Positions 34,514-42,777 are shown, counted from the first letter of the stretch. The stretch is DNA of 64,000 bases from Streptomyces mutabilis (GCF_014649815.1 NZ_BMTT01000026.1:1-64000); one strand, 5' to 3'. The notes: generated by a model not told the origin, from the letters alone. Program-made: numbers and translations.

Positions 34514-34739
34514 CCGGAGGGCTGTCGGTCACCGGCGGCCGGGTCACCACCTGGTCGCTGGGCGCCTGGTCGGGTGAGGAGGAGGTGGGCGTCGGGGTGG
34601 GGGAGCCGCTCTCCAGCTCCACCTTGGACGGGACCTCGGGTTCCTGGGGACTGTCGGTGAGGGCGAAGCTCGTCGCGGCGATGCCGAGCGGGATCAGGAC
34701 GACGGCCGCCAGGGCCGCCATCCGGCGTGAGAAGACCAT
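34422..34739 (-). CDS. Small acidic exported or anchored protein
   Basis: 105 residues. A signal or anchor helix (RRMAALAAVVLIPLGIAATSF) is followed by ALTDSPQEPEVPSKVELESG, a Pro/Ser/Thr linker and a very acidic tail with seven Asp in a row and TGDDSGAEGSADD. No family is recognised. Acidic tails like this can bind cations. It precedes the sensor kinase and overlaps its start by 92 bases, so it may be an accessory of the same system. Alternatively its 3' part could be a frame artefact, but the signal peptide argues for a real gene. Confidence 0.6.
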   Translation of the reverse strand: MVFSRRMAALAAVVLIPLGIAATSFALTDSPQEPEVPSKVELESGSPTPTPTSSSPDQAPSDQVVTRPPVTDSPPDDDDDDDRGQGTGDDSGAEGSADDGPGDDG

Positions 34740-34772
34740 GCCCCTGATACTGCGCCCGGTACCCGGCCCTCC

Positions 34773-34802
34773 GGATGAGCCCGGGATGAAGAACTCTTCA
34801 TC
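34773..34802. promoter_or_regulatory. Palindrome plus 11-bp-spaced direct repeat upstream of two-component operon
   Basis: GATGAAGAACTCTTCATC (34785-34802) is a perfect 8-2-8 inverted repeat. On the minus strand TCATCC also recurs 11 bases apart (34773-34778 and 34784-34789), the direct-repeat spacing usual for OmpR-type regulators. It lies 34-66 bases before the small acidic protein gene that starts this operon. Autoregulation by the response regulator is a likely use. Confidence 0.55.
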
Positions 34803-34826
34803 GGGCGCGCGGGCCGGGCGCCGGGA

Positions 34827-35108
34827 TCAGTTGTCCAGCCCGATGGCGAAGGCCGCCTCCAGGTCGTGCTGCGAGTACGTCCGGAACGCCACGTGCGTGT
34901 CCGTGCCCTCCACGCCCGGGATCTTGCTGATCCGGCCGGGGATGACCTCGGCCAGGTCCTCGTGCCGGCTCACCCGCACCATCGCGATCAGGTCGTAGGT
35001 GCCGGTGACGGAGAAGACCTCGCTGACGTTCTCCAGCGCGGCGATTCGCTCCGCGATCTCTGGGATGCGGTCCACGCTGGTCTTGATGAGGACGATCGCG
35101 CTGATCAC
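34827..35108 (-). CDS. Single-domain Lrp/AsnC ligand-binding (RAM) protein
   Basis: 93 residues covering only the RAM domain of Lrp/AsnC regulators: MISAIVLIKTSVDRIPEIA, VSEVFSVTGTYDLIAMVRV and IPGVEGTDTHVAFRTYSQHD. There is no DNA-binding helix-turn-helix. Stand-alone RAM proteins form oligomers and bind amino acids; the role here is unknown. GTG 35108 overlaps the stop of the rhomboid gene (GTGA), so the two are translationally coupled. Confidence 0.88.
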   Translation of the reverse strand: MISAIVLIKTSVDRIPEIAERIAALENVSEVFSVTGTYDLIAMVRVSRHEDLAEVIPGRISKIPGVEGTDTHVAFRTYSQHDLEAAFAIGLDN

Positions 35109-35866
35109 GGCTGGTTCTCTCCCTCGGGCGCCGCCACTGGAACGCTCTTCACTCTAGTCGTACGCCCGAATCGCACCCAGGCGAAGACGAAGCCCAGCCC
35201 GAAGCCCACCAGGTGCGCGAGGTACGCCACCCCCGGCCCGTCGCCCGCCCGCCCCGCCGCCGTCCACTGCAGGGCCGCCCAGAACGGCAGCACGACCCAG
35301 GCGGGGAAGCGCAGCGGCAGGAAGAAGAGGAAGGGCAGGAGGCTGGTCACCCGGGCGCGCGGGAAGAGGAACAGGACCGCGCCGAGGACCGCGGAGATCG
35401 CCCCGGAGGCGCCGACCAGGGACTGCTGGGAGTGGGCGTTGGCGCCCGCGTAGCCGAGCAGGGCCAGGTAGCCGCACCCGAGGTAGAACAGGGCGAACTG
35501 GAGCCGGCCCATCCGTTGCTCGGTCATCGCGCCGAAGACGTACAAGAAGAGCATGTTGCCCAGCAGGTGCACCCAGCTGCCGTGCACGAACAGCGCCGTG
35601 GCGGGCGTGAGGGCCGAACCCGGGGAGTCCTCGAACAGTTCCGCGGGGATCACGCCCCACCGCCGGAAGTAGGCGCGCTGCGCGGCGAGCAGCTCCTCAC
35701 CGGTGCCGTACACCGGGTTCAGGCCCGCCGCCGGGCTGACCAGGAACAGCAGGCAGCACATCGTGATCAGCGTGTGCGTCACGGGCGCGGACCGGCGCCC
35801 CGCGGGGCGGGCCCCGCCGAGGGACCCGACCGTCCTGCGGACCCCAGTGCTCCAGTTGCGGATCAT
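35105..35866 (-). CDS. Rhomboid-family intramembrane serine protease
   Basis: 253 residues with about six to seven membrane segments. The rhomboid core is clear: HGSWVHLLGNMLFLYVFGA in the first core helix region, the catalytic serine in SLVGASGAISAVLGA, and the catalytic histidine in VAYLAHLVGFGLGFVFAW. A cytosolic basic N-terminus (NWSTGVRRTVGS) precedes the first helix. ATG 35866 is the first credible start; the frame continues upstream but without protein-like sequence. It is coupled to the RAM-domain gene. Confidence 0.92.
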   Translation of the reverse strand: MIRNWSTGVRRTVGSLGGARPAGRRSAPVTHTLITMCCLLFLVSPAAGLNPVYGTGEELLAAQRAYFRRWGVIPAELFEDSPGSALTPATALFVHGSWVHLLGNMLFLYVFGAMTEQRMGRLQFALFYLGCGYLALLGYAGANAHSQQSLVGASGAISAVLGAVLFLFPRARVTSLLPFLFFLPLRFPAWVVLPFWAALQWTAAGRAGDGPGVAYLAHLVGFGLGFVFAWVRFGRTTRVKSVPVAAPEGENQP

Positions 35867-36023
35867 GACTACAAAGCATGACGTAACGGGAGGCAACCGC
35901 CCAGGTCGCCTCGCCGCCGTGGACACGCGGGCGTCGGGTACCCGCCAGGCCGTAGGGTTACGAGCCACACGCACCGGGGGAGCCCGGCGCGTCACCGACA
36001 CTGGAAGAGAGCGAACAGCCACG

Positions 36024-36263
36024 ATGACGGTTCCCCTGCCGACCGAGACGACGCGGTGGCGCTGCACCCTCTGCGGCAACCTCACCCGCTTCGACGTCAC
36101 CCGGGCCTCGAAGGTCGTCGAGTACGTGCACCTCGATCTGGCCGGCGAGCCGAAGGTCGAGGAGCGCGAGGTGCTCAGTGAGACCATCGAGTCGGTGCGG
36201 TGCCGCTGGTGCAACGCCGTGGACCAGGTGGAACTCGTCGACAGGCCGGGTGCCGCCTCCTGA
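36024..36263 (+). CDS. Small zinc-ribbon-like protein
   Basis: 79 residues with two CxxC knuckles, RCTLCGNLTRFD near the start and VRCRWCNAVDQ near the end, consistent with one zinc site. It is acidic between them (LAGEPKVEEREVLSETIES). There is no known family name that I can give with confidence. ATG 36024 has a GAAGAGAG tract about 14 bases upstream. The gene lies 64 bases before the NYN-domain gene in the same direction, which suggests a functional pair, perhaps in RNA handling; this is inference. Confidence 0.8.
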   Translation: MTVPLPTETTRWRCTLCGNLTRFDVTRASKVVEYVHLDLAGEPKVEEREVLSETIESVRCRWCNAVDQVELVDRPGAAS

Positions 36264-36327
36264 TCACGGGAGCGGTTCCGCACGATGTGATCCCGTCCGG
36301 GATCACGCGGAGACATTGGGGTGACGG

Positions 36328-37671
36328 ATGGTGGAGACACAGGGCGGTGGGCCGGGCGACGGCGCCGCCGAGGTGCTCGACCGCCCGCTGCCCGACGGCG
36401 TGCGCCGCAGGGTCGTGCAGATCGTCTCCGACGGCTTCGGCGGGCTCACGCTCGGTGAACTGCCCGCACAGCTGAGACAGTACGCCAGGTTCACCCCGAA
36501 CCGCAGGGCCAAGTTCGCCGGCAACGCCATGGCCGCCGCCGTCGAGACCGACACGCTGTTCCGCCAGCGCATCGGCGAGAAGTTCCGCGACGCCCAGCCG
36601 GAACTGGCCGGGGCCCTGGACGCCGGCTCCCCGCCCCCGGCCGCCGACCCGCTCGACGTCGCGGCGGCGGCCTACGTGCTGCGGCCGCACGGCTGGGTGA
36701 AGCTGGTGACCGCCGCCGGCGAGGAGGCGCAGCGCGCGGACGCCGAGCGCGCCGACGAGGAGAGCCGCGCGGAGCTGGAGCGGCTGCACGAGGAGCTGGC
36801 CCGCGCCCGCGAGCACACCAGGGCCGAGACCGAGCGGCTGCGCGCCGAGCTGGACGCGTCGAAGCGGGAGGCCGAGTCGCTGCACCGCAAGCTGCGCTCC
36901 GCCCTCAGCGACGTCAAGCGCGGCGAGGCGGCGCTGCGCAAGGTCCAGGCCGAGATCGACGCCGTACGCGCGGAGGGGCACGCCCAGGTGTCCGCCGCCG
37001 AGAGCGAGACCCGGCGGCTCAAGGCCCGGCTCACCGAGGCAGAGGCGGCCCTGGAGGCCACCCGCAAGGCGGCCCGCGAGGGGCGCAGCGTCGAGGACAT
37101 GCGTGTACGGCTGCTCCTGGACACCCTGCTGGACGCCACGCAGGGGCTGCGCCGGGAGCTGGCCCTGCCGCCGGTGTCCGTGCGGCCCGCCGAGACGGTG
37201 GACGCGGTGGAGCCCGGCCGCATGACGCCGAAGGACATCGCCAACCGCGCTCTGTCCGAGCACGACCCCGCCGTCCTCGACCAGTTGCTCGCGCTGCCCC
37301 AGGCCCACCTCGTCGTCGACGGCTACAACGTCACCAAGACCGGCTATCCGCAGATGCCGCTGGAGAAGCAGCGGCTGCGGCTGCTCGGCCAGCTCTCCCA
37401 GCTCGCCGCCCAGACCGGCGCGGAGACCACCTGCGTCTTCGACGGGGCCGAACTGGCGGCGCCGGTGCTGCTCGCGCCGCCGCGCGGGGTCCGGGTGCTC
37501 TTCTCCAAGCCCGGCGTCACCGCCGACGAGCTGATCCGCCAGCTGGTGCGGGCCGAGCCGCCGGGCCGGCCGGTCATCGTGGTCTCCACCGACCGCGAGG
37601 TCGCCGACGGCGTCGCGCGCGCCGGCGCACGCCCGGTGGCGTCCGCGGTGCTCCTCAAGCGGCTTTCCTGA
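36328..37671 (+). CDS. Coiled-coil protein with C-terminal NYN (YacP-like) ribonuclease domain
   Basis: 447 residues. Residues ~1-130 are helical. Residues ~130-255 form a long charged coiled coil (EEAQRADAERADEESRAELE and onwards). From about residue 325 a NYN/PIN-like domain follows: AHLVVDGYNVTKTGYP with the catalytic Asp, TTCVFDGAELAAP, and VIVVSTDREVADGVARAGA with the last acidic group. YacP/Rae1 proteins cleave mRNA on ribosomes, so an RNase role is plausible. The catalytic acids appear intact. ATG 36328 follows GGGGTGACGG. Confidence 0.88.
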   Translation: MVETQGGGPGDGAAEVLDRPLPDGVRRRVVQIVSDGFGGLTLGELPAQLRQYARFTPNRRAKFAGNAMAAAVETDTLFRQRIGEKFRDAQPELAGALDAGSPPPAADPLDVAAAAYVLRPHGWVKLVTAAGEEAQRADAERADEESRAELERLHEELARAREHTRAETERLRAELDASKREAESLHRKLRSALSDVKRGEAALRKVQAEIDAVRAEGHAQVSAAESETRRLKARLTEAEAALEATRKAAREGRSVEDMRVRLLLDTLLDATQGLRRELALPPVSVRPAETVDAVEPGRMTPKDIANRALSEHDPAVLDQLLALPQAHLVVDGYNVTKTGYPQMPLEKQRLRLLGQLSQLAAQTGAETTCVFDGAELAAPVLLAPPRGVRVLFSKPGVTADELIRQLVRAEPPGRPVIVVSTDREVADGVARAGARPVASAVLLKRLS

Positions 37672-37722
37672 CCCCTGCTCCACTTTCGTGCCAACCATAA
37701 CGTCGGAGTTGTATGCCCGTAT

Positions 37723-37736
37723 TGACGGAACCGTCA
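37723..37736. promoter_or_regulatory. Palindrome and CGTCA cluster upstream of first NlpC/P60 gene
   Basis: TGACGG-AA-CCGTCA is a perfect 6-2-6 inverted repeat. Two further CGTCA boxes follow within 35 bases (GCGTCAATG, ACGTCACAG). The 231-base gap before the hydrolase gene has no other coding content. I looked for the ydaO (cyclic di-AMP) riboswitch often found before such genes and did not see its conserved blocks. Confidence 0.45.
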
Positions 37737-37902
37737 CGCAACGTAGCGTCAATGAAACGTCACAGCAGGTGAGTTGTGGCAAAGAACGCGGTGAGTAACA
37801 GGGTTTTTCGGGCGGAGGATTTGAACTGATCACGAGTGGGTCACTAGGGTCAGCCCTCGAACCCTCGCACGGGTGATCCCTCTCAAGAAGGAGCTCGTCT
37901 CC

Positions 37903-38943
37903 GTGGCGTCCCACCGTCGTCCCAAGCAGCCGAGCCGCACGCGCGTGACCGTGCTCACCACCGCTGCCGCCGCCGCTGTCGCTCTCAGTTCCCAGGCCGC
38001 CAACGCCGCGCCGAGCGAGAAGCCGAACAAGGACGAGGTCAAAGCCAAGGTCGACAAGCTCTACCAGGAGGCGGAGCAGGCCACCGAGAAGTACAACGGG
38101 GCCAAGGAGAAGCAGGAGAAGCTCCAGAAGGAGATCTCCACCATCCAGGACAACGTCGCCCGCGGCCAGGAGGAGCTCAACGAGCTGCGCGACGGCCTCG
38201 GTTCGATGGCCAGCTCCCAGTACCGCTCCGGCGGGATAGACCCGTCCCTCCAGCTGTTCCTGTCCGCCGACCCGGACAACTACCTGGACAAGGCCTCCAC
38301 CCTCGACCAGCTCAGCGGTCAGCAGGTCGAGACGCTGAAGAAGGTCCAGGAGAAGCAGCGCGACCTCGCCCAGCAGCGCGCCGAGGCGTCCGAGAAGCTC
38401 AAGGACCTCTCCGCCACCCGGACCGAGCTGGGCAAGAAGAAGAAGGAAGTCCAGGGCAAGCTCTCCTCCGCGCAGAAGCTGCTCAACTCGCTCACCGCGC
38501 AGGAGAAGGCCGCCCTCCAGGCCGAGGAGCAGCGCGCCACCCGCAGCAGCGAGCGCCAGGTCCTCACCGGCACCGGCACCCCCGCCTCCGGGCGGGCCGC
38601 CGCCGCCTTCGCCGCCGCCCAGAGCAAGCTCGGCACGCCCTACGTCTACGGGGCCACCGGGCCGTCCTCCTTCGACTGCTCGGGCCTGACCTCCTGGGCC
38701 TACGCCCAGGCCGGTGTCGGCATCCCGCGCACCTCCGAGGCGCAGACCGGCGCGGGCACGCGCATCTCCTCGATGAGCCAGCTCCAGGTCGGCGACCTCG
38801 TCTTCTTCTTCAACGACCTGCACCACGTCGGCCTCTACGCCGGCAACGGCCAGGTCCTGCACGCGCCGCGCACCGGAACGGTCGTCCGCTACGAGTCGAT
38901 GAGCACCATCGGCGGTCCGTTCATGTTCGGCGTCCGGGTCTGA
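37903..38943 (+). CDS. Secreted NlpC/P60 endopeptidase with coiled coil
   Basis: 346 residues. A basic N-terminus (ASHRRPKQPSRTR) leads to a Sec signal peptide ending SSQAANA|AP. A long coiled coil (~45-200) precedes the NlpC/P60 domain: TPYVYGATGPSSFDCSGLTS with the catalytic Cys, VGDLVFFFNDLHHVGLYAGN with the His, and the polar third residue region QVLHAPRTG. It cuts peptidoglycan stem peptides outside the cell. GTG 37903 has AAGAAGGAG 8 bases upstream; an in-frame earlier ATG overlaps leader. A close paralog follows. Confidence 0.93.
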   Translation: MASHRRPKQPSRTRVTVLTTAAAAAVALSSQAANAAPSEKPNKDEVKAKVDKLYQEAEQATEKYNGAKEKQEKLQKEISTIQDNVARGQEELNELRDGLGSMASSQYRSGGIDPSLQLFLSADPDNYLDKASTLDQLSGQQVETLKKVQEKQRDLAQQRAEASEKLKDLSATRTELGKKKKEVQGKLSSAQKLLNSLTAQEKAALQAEEQRATRSSERQVLTGTGTPASGRAAAAFAAAQSKLGTPYVYGATGPSSFDCSGLTSWAYAQAGVGIPRTSEAQTGAGTRISSMSQLQVGDLVFFFNDLHHVGLYAGNGQVLHAPRTGTVVRYESMSTIGGPFMFGVRV

Positions 38944-39033
38944 CCCCAGGCCCTCCTGCCGCCCTCGTTACAACCCTCGAGTCGCCTCGCCGTGCCGCCC
39001 GTTCGGGCGAATCGTGGCAGGCCCTCGGGACTC

Positions 39034-39069
39034 CCGCCCCGCCGGTGACCTGCGTCAGCGGCGGGGCGG
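39034..39069 (+). terminator. Hairpin between the two NlpC/P60 genes
   Basis: CCGCCCCGCCG (39034-39044) pairs perfectly with CGGCGGGGCGG (39059-39069) around a 14-base loop. No T-run follows. It probably separates the transcription of the two paralogs. Confidence 0.65.
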
Positions 39070-39168
39070 CGGGTTGTGCGCCCCTTCGAGGTCGTTGGTG
39101 GGTGCCCCGTCGCGGGGTTACTGTCTGCCGCGTTTCCCTGTCCGTCAGCGGAAGGAGTGCGGCTTCCC

Positions 39169-40182
39169 GTGGGGTCCCATCGCCGCCTTGCACCAACCGG
39201 ATTCGACCGCGGGTCCACCGCCGCCGTCGGCCTGATCTCCGTCGCCGCCGCGCTCCTGGGCGCCGTACCGGCCACGGCCGCCCCGGAGGACGACCGGCGG
39301 GCGGAGGTGGACCGGCTCCACACGGAGGCGGAGCGGGCGACCGAGGCGTACAACAAGGCCGACGCGCGCACCGACGCCCTGCGCAAGGAGGTCAGCACGG
39401 CCCAGGACGCGATCGCCCGGCAGCAGGCGCGGATCAACTCCATGCGGGACGCGCTCGGTTCGCTGGCCGGCGCCCAGTACCGCTCCGGCGGCATCGACCC
39501 TTCGCTGGCGCTGCTGCTCTCCGCCGACCCGGACGACTACCTGGACAAGGCCTCCGCGCTCGACCGGGTCACCACGCTCCAGGCCGGTCAGCTCAAGGAG
39601 CTCCAGGAGGCCATGCGCGACCTCGCCCAGGACCGCGCCGAGGGCGGACGCAAGCTCGCCGAGCTGGAGAAGGGCCGCAAGGCCGTGGCCGCCCACAAGA
39701 AGACGGTGGAGCGCAAACTCGCCGAGGCCCGCAGGCTGCTCAACTCCCTCCCGGACGACGAGCGCGCCGCCCACGACCGCGGCTCCCGCTCCGGCCGCAC
39801 CGACCTGACCGCCCCCGGCGCCGCCGCCCCCGCCTCGGGCCGCGCGGCCGCCGCCGTGGCCGCGGCCCGCTCCGCCCTCGGCAAGCCGTACGTCTGGGGC
39901 GCCAACGGCCCCAGCGGCTTCGACTGCTCAGGCCTGACCCAGTGGTCGTACGCCCAGGCCGGCGTCGGCCTGCCGCGCACCTCGCAGGCGCAGTCCGGGG
40001 CCGGACAGCGCGTCCCCCTGTCCGAGGCCCGCCCCGGCGACCTCGTCGCCTACCGGGACGACGCCAGCCACATCGGCATGTACGTCGGCAACGGCCAGGT
40101 CATCCACGCGCCCTACCCCGGCGCCCCCGTCCGCTACGACCCGGTGGGCATGATGCCGGTGTCGTCGGTGACCCGGGTCTGA
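39169..40182 (+). CDS. Secreted NlpC/P60 endopeptidase, tandem paralog
   Basis: 337 residues with the same plan as the upstream gene: start GSHRRLAPTG, signal peptide ending AVPATA|AP, coiled coil, then KPYVWGANGPSGFDCSGLTQ (Cys), DLVAYRDDASHIGMYVGN (His) and VIHAPYPGA. GTG 39169 is chosen because the first codons match those of the paralog and GGAAGGAG lies 11 bases before it; an earlier in-frame ATG (39076) gives no signal-like N-terminus. The linker differs most (Arg/Thr/Ala/Pro-rich), so the two enzymes are related but divergent duplicates. Confidence 0.92.
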   Translation: MGSHRRLAPTGFDRGSTAAVGLISVAAALLGAVPATAAPEDDRRAEVDRLHTEAERATEAYNKADARTDALRKEVSTAQDAIARQQARINSMRDALGSLAGAQYRSGGIDPSLALLLSADPDDYLDKASALDRVTTLQAGQLKELQEAMRDLAQDRAEGGRKLAELEKGRKAVAAHKKTVERKLAEARRLLNSLPDDERAAHDRGSRSGRTDLTAPGAAAPASGRAAAAVAAARSALGKPYVWGANGPSGFDCSGLTQWSYAQAGVGLPRTSQAQSGAGQRVPLSEARPGDLVAYRDDASHIGMYVGNGQVIHAPYPGAPVRYDPVGMMPVSSVTRV

Positions 40183-40346
40183 TGCGGGCGGGTGCCTGCC
40201 GGCGGGGTCGCGCCGGGACGTCGGCGCTGCGACAGGCGCCGGGTGCGGGTCGCGGGGGGCGTCGGCCCGGGGCGCCGGGCGGGGGCGGCCCTTCCGGTTC
40301 TCCCGCCCCCTGACTCCCGCACCCCGGCGCCCGTACGATCGGGAAG

Positions 40347-41540
40347 GTGGCTGGTCGAAGGCGGGTGTCGGGTTCCTCGGTGGTGGCGCTGTGCCTGCTG
40401 CTCGTGTCCCTCGTGGCCTGCGGCGGCCGGAACACCGCGGACCCGGTCCGCACCGAGGTCCAGGGGGTACTGGACCGGCGGGCCGCCGCCGTCCTCGGCC
40501 ACGACCGCTTGGCCTACGCCCGCACAGGCGCCGCGGCCCCCTACGGCAACCTCGACGCGGTGCCGCTCGCAGCGTGGTCGTACCGCGTCACCGACGTGGT
40601 CCGCGCCGGCGACACCGCCACCGCCGACGTCGAGCTGCGCTACCGGCTCGACGGCTACGACCGGGGCCCCGTCACCACCCGGCGCACCCTGCGGCTGAGC
40701 CGGGACGGCGCGGGCGGCCGGTGGTCCGTCGACTCCGACCGGCCCGCCGAGAAGTCCGGCCAGCAGCCGTGGGACCAGGGCGATGTCCGGGTCGTCCGCG
40801 GCACCCACAGCCTCGTGCTGGGCGTGGGCCAGTCCACCGAGGCGCTGCGCGGCTTCGCGGACCTGGCCGACCGGGCGGTGCCGGCCGTGTCGGACGCCTG
40901 GGAGCGGGACTGGGCCCGGCGGGTCGTCGTACTCGTCCCGAAGTCGCTGGAGGCGATGGCCGGCCTGCTCGGCTCGCCCGCGTCCTCGTACCGGGGCATC
41001 GCGGCGGTCACCACCGGGGAGACCGGCGGGCGGGAGCACGCCCCCGCCGACCGGATCATCGTCAACCCCGACGCGTACGGGCTCCTCGGGACGCTCGGCA
41101 AACAGGTCGTCCTCACCCACGAGACCACCCACGTCGCCACCCGCGCCGACACCACCGCCGCCACCCCGCTGTGGCTCTCCGAGGGCTACGCGGACTGGGT
41201 CGGCTACCGGGGCAGCGGCCGCACCCCCGCCCAGGCCGCCCCCGCTCTGGCCCGCGCGGTGTCCGAGGGCCGGACGCCCGCGGACCTGCCGACCGACGAG
41301 GACTTCGGGTTCACCGCCGACGCGGACCAGCTCGCCCGCGCCTACGAGGGCGGCTGGCTGGCCTGCCTGATGATCGCCGACCGGTGGGGCGAGGAACGGC
41401 TGGACGCCTTCTACCGCGCGGTGGGCGCGCACGACGAGCGGGCGGGCGCGGTGGAGGACGCGATGAACGGGGTGCTCGGGATCACGCCGGAGGAGTTCAC
41501 GGCGCGGTGGCGGGAGTATCTGCGGACGGAGTTCGGCTGA
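40347..41540 (+). CDS. Lipoprotein with HETTH zinc-metallopeptidase motif
   Basis: 397 residues. The signal peptide ends LLVSLVAC, a lipobox. The first half is a beta-rich domain of unknown type. The second half has the gluzincin-like zinc motif VVLTHETTHVATRAD (HExxH form) followed by WLSEGYADWVGY, where the Glu is the likely third ligand, as in M1-type and related peptidases. A peptidase acting outside the membrane is likely; the substrate is unknown. GTG 40347 has TACGAT 7 bases before it, a leaderless layout. The 3' end overlaps the convergent GT87-like gene by 44 bases. Confidence 0.83.
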   Translation: MAGRRRVSGSSVVALCLLLVSLVACGGRNTADPVRTEVQGVLDRRAAAVLGHDRLAYARTGAAAPYGNLDAVPLAAWSYRVTDVVRAGDTATADVELRYRLDGYDRGPVTTRRTLRLSRDGAGGRWSVDSDRPAEKSGQQPWDQGDVRVVRGTHSLVLGVGQSTEALRGFADLADRAVPAVSDAWERDWARRVVVLVPKSLEAMAGLLGSPASSYRGIAAVTTGETGGREHAPADRIIVNPDAYGLLGTLGKQVVLTHETTHVATRADTTAATPLWLSEGYADWVGYRGSGRTPAQAAPALARAVSEGRTPADLPTDEDFGFTADADQLARAYEGGWLACLMIADRWGEERLDAFYRAVGAHDERAGAVEDAMNGVLGITPEEFTARWREYLRTEFG

Positions 41541-42777
41541 GCCGGCCCTTCGCGTCGGCCCGTCCGCGCGGAACCGTGTCCCGCCACAGGACGCGGGCCG
41601 CGACCAGTGCCGCGGCCACCAGCAGGCCGTTGCGGACGAAGAGCAGCGCGACGCCGAACGGGTCGCTCGCGACGACCTGCGCGAAGTACAGCGGGAACTC
41701 CAGGACCGTCACCAGACTCGCCACCAGCACCAGGGAGGCCGGCACGCGCATCCGGCTCGCCCGGAAGCACCCGCAGACCGCCGCCAGCCCGACCAGCCAC
41801 ACCAGGTACTGCGGGCTGATCACCCGGCTGGTGACCGTGAACATCAGCACCGCCGTGAACGCCGCGTCCGCCACCGTGTGCGCCGCGAACCGCGAGGCCG
41901 CGAGCCGCCACAGCAGCAGCCACCCGAACGCCAGGGCGGTCAGCGCCAGCGCCACCGTGCTCACCGCGCCCACGTGGGGACCCAGGAACTCGACCGAGCC
42001 GTAGTTGAGCAGCACCTCGCCGTCCCAGCCGAAGTGCCGGGCCACGTGGAAGACCAGCGCGCCCAGCGACTCCACTTCGGTGCCCCGCTCCCGCTGGAAC
42101 CCCAGGAACGCGAACGCCCCGGGCATCGTCACGGCGAACAGCCCCGCCAGTCCGGCCGCGCCCAGTGCCGCGGCGGCCCACGGGGCACGACCGCGCATCC
42201 CGAGGAGCACCAGCGCCGGCCACACCTTCAGCAGCGCCCCCAGACCCACCAGCGCCCCCGCCACCCGCGGATGCCGGCCCGCCGCCAGCACCGCCGCCAC
42301 CGCGACGGCGGTGACCATCACGTCGTAACGGGCGTACACCGTCGGACCGAGCAACGGTACGCCCACCACCCACACCCATGCCCCGCGCGGCGAACGCCCT
42401 TGGTCCCGGCCCGCGCGCCACAGCAGGGCGAGCACGGCCAGGTCCGCCAGGCAGGCCAGGACGAAGAAGGCCGTCGCGTACTCCAGGAAGGGCAGCAGCG
42501 CGGGGGAGAGGATCGCGAAGGCCGCGGCGGGCGGGTACTGCCAGGTGACGTCGCCCAGCGGAAACGTTCCGGTGCGCAGGATCCCGTACCAGCCGCGGTA
42601 AATGACGGACACGTCGCTGGTGACGTCCGGGCCCGGGAAGACCCACACCTTCAGCACGAACAGCAGCAGCACCAGCCGCGTGGCACCCCAGGCCGTCAGC
42701 GGCCACACCGGTGACCGCCTCGCGTCCGTCGTCTCCACGTGCTCCCTGCCCGTCCGCGTGCCGTGCCGTGCGGCCAT
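41497..42777 (-). CDS. GT87-like polyprenyl-phosphate-dependent mannosyltransferase
   Basis: 426 residues with about nine to ten membrane helices. The first extracellular loop has the pattern of GT-C enzymes (PDVTSDVSVIYRGWYGILRTG with acidic residues) followed by WQYPPAAAFAILSP. Further features are PTVYARYDVMVTAVAV and the C-terminal VTSRVISPQYLVWLVGL. This matches the DUF2029/GT87 group, which uses polyprenyl-phosphate mannose. ATG 42777 is taken as the start. It is divergent from a PimB-like glycosyltransferase, fitting a glycolipid or cell-envelope mannosylation context. Confidence 0.85.
   Translation of the reverse strand: MAARHGTRTGREHVETTDARRSPVWPLTAWGATRLVLLLFVLKVWVFPGPDVTSDVSVIYRGWYGILRTGTFPLGDVTWQYPPAAAFAILSPALLPFLEYATAFFVLACLADLAVLALLWRAGRDQGRSPRGAWVWVVGVPLLGPTVYARYDVMVTAVAVAAVLAAGRHPRVAGALVGLGALLKVWPALVLLGMRGRAPWAAAALGAAGLAGLFAVTMPGAFAFLGFQRERGTEVESLGALVFHVARHFGWDGEVLLNYGSVEFLGPHVGAVSTVALALTALAFGWLLLWRLAASRFAAHTVADAAFTAVLMFTVTSRVISPQYLVWLVGLAAVCGCFRASRMRVPASLVLVASLVTVLEFPLYFAQVVASDPFGVALLFVRNGLLVAAALVAARVLWRDTVPRGRADAKGRLSRTPSADTPATAP

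Noticed and set aside
37672-37902. Possible cyclic di-AMP (ydaO) riboswitch before the NlpC/P60 gene
   Set aside because: Such genes often carry one in Streptomyces, but I could not find the conserved blocks or the paired arms. Only the TGACGG palindrome and CGTCA boxes stand out.
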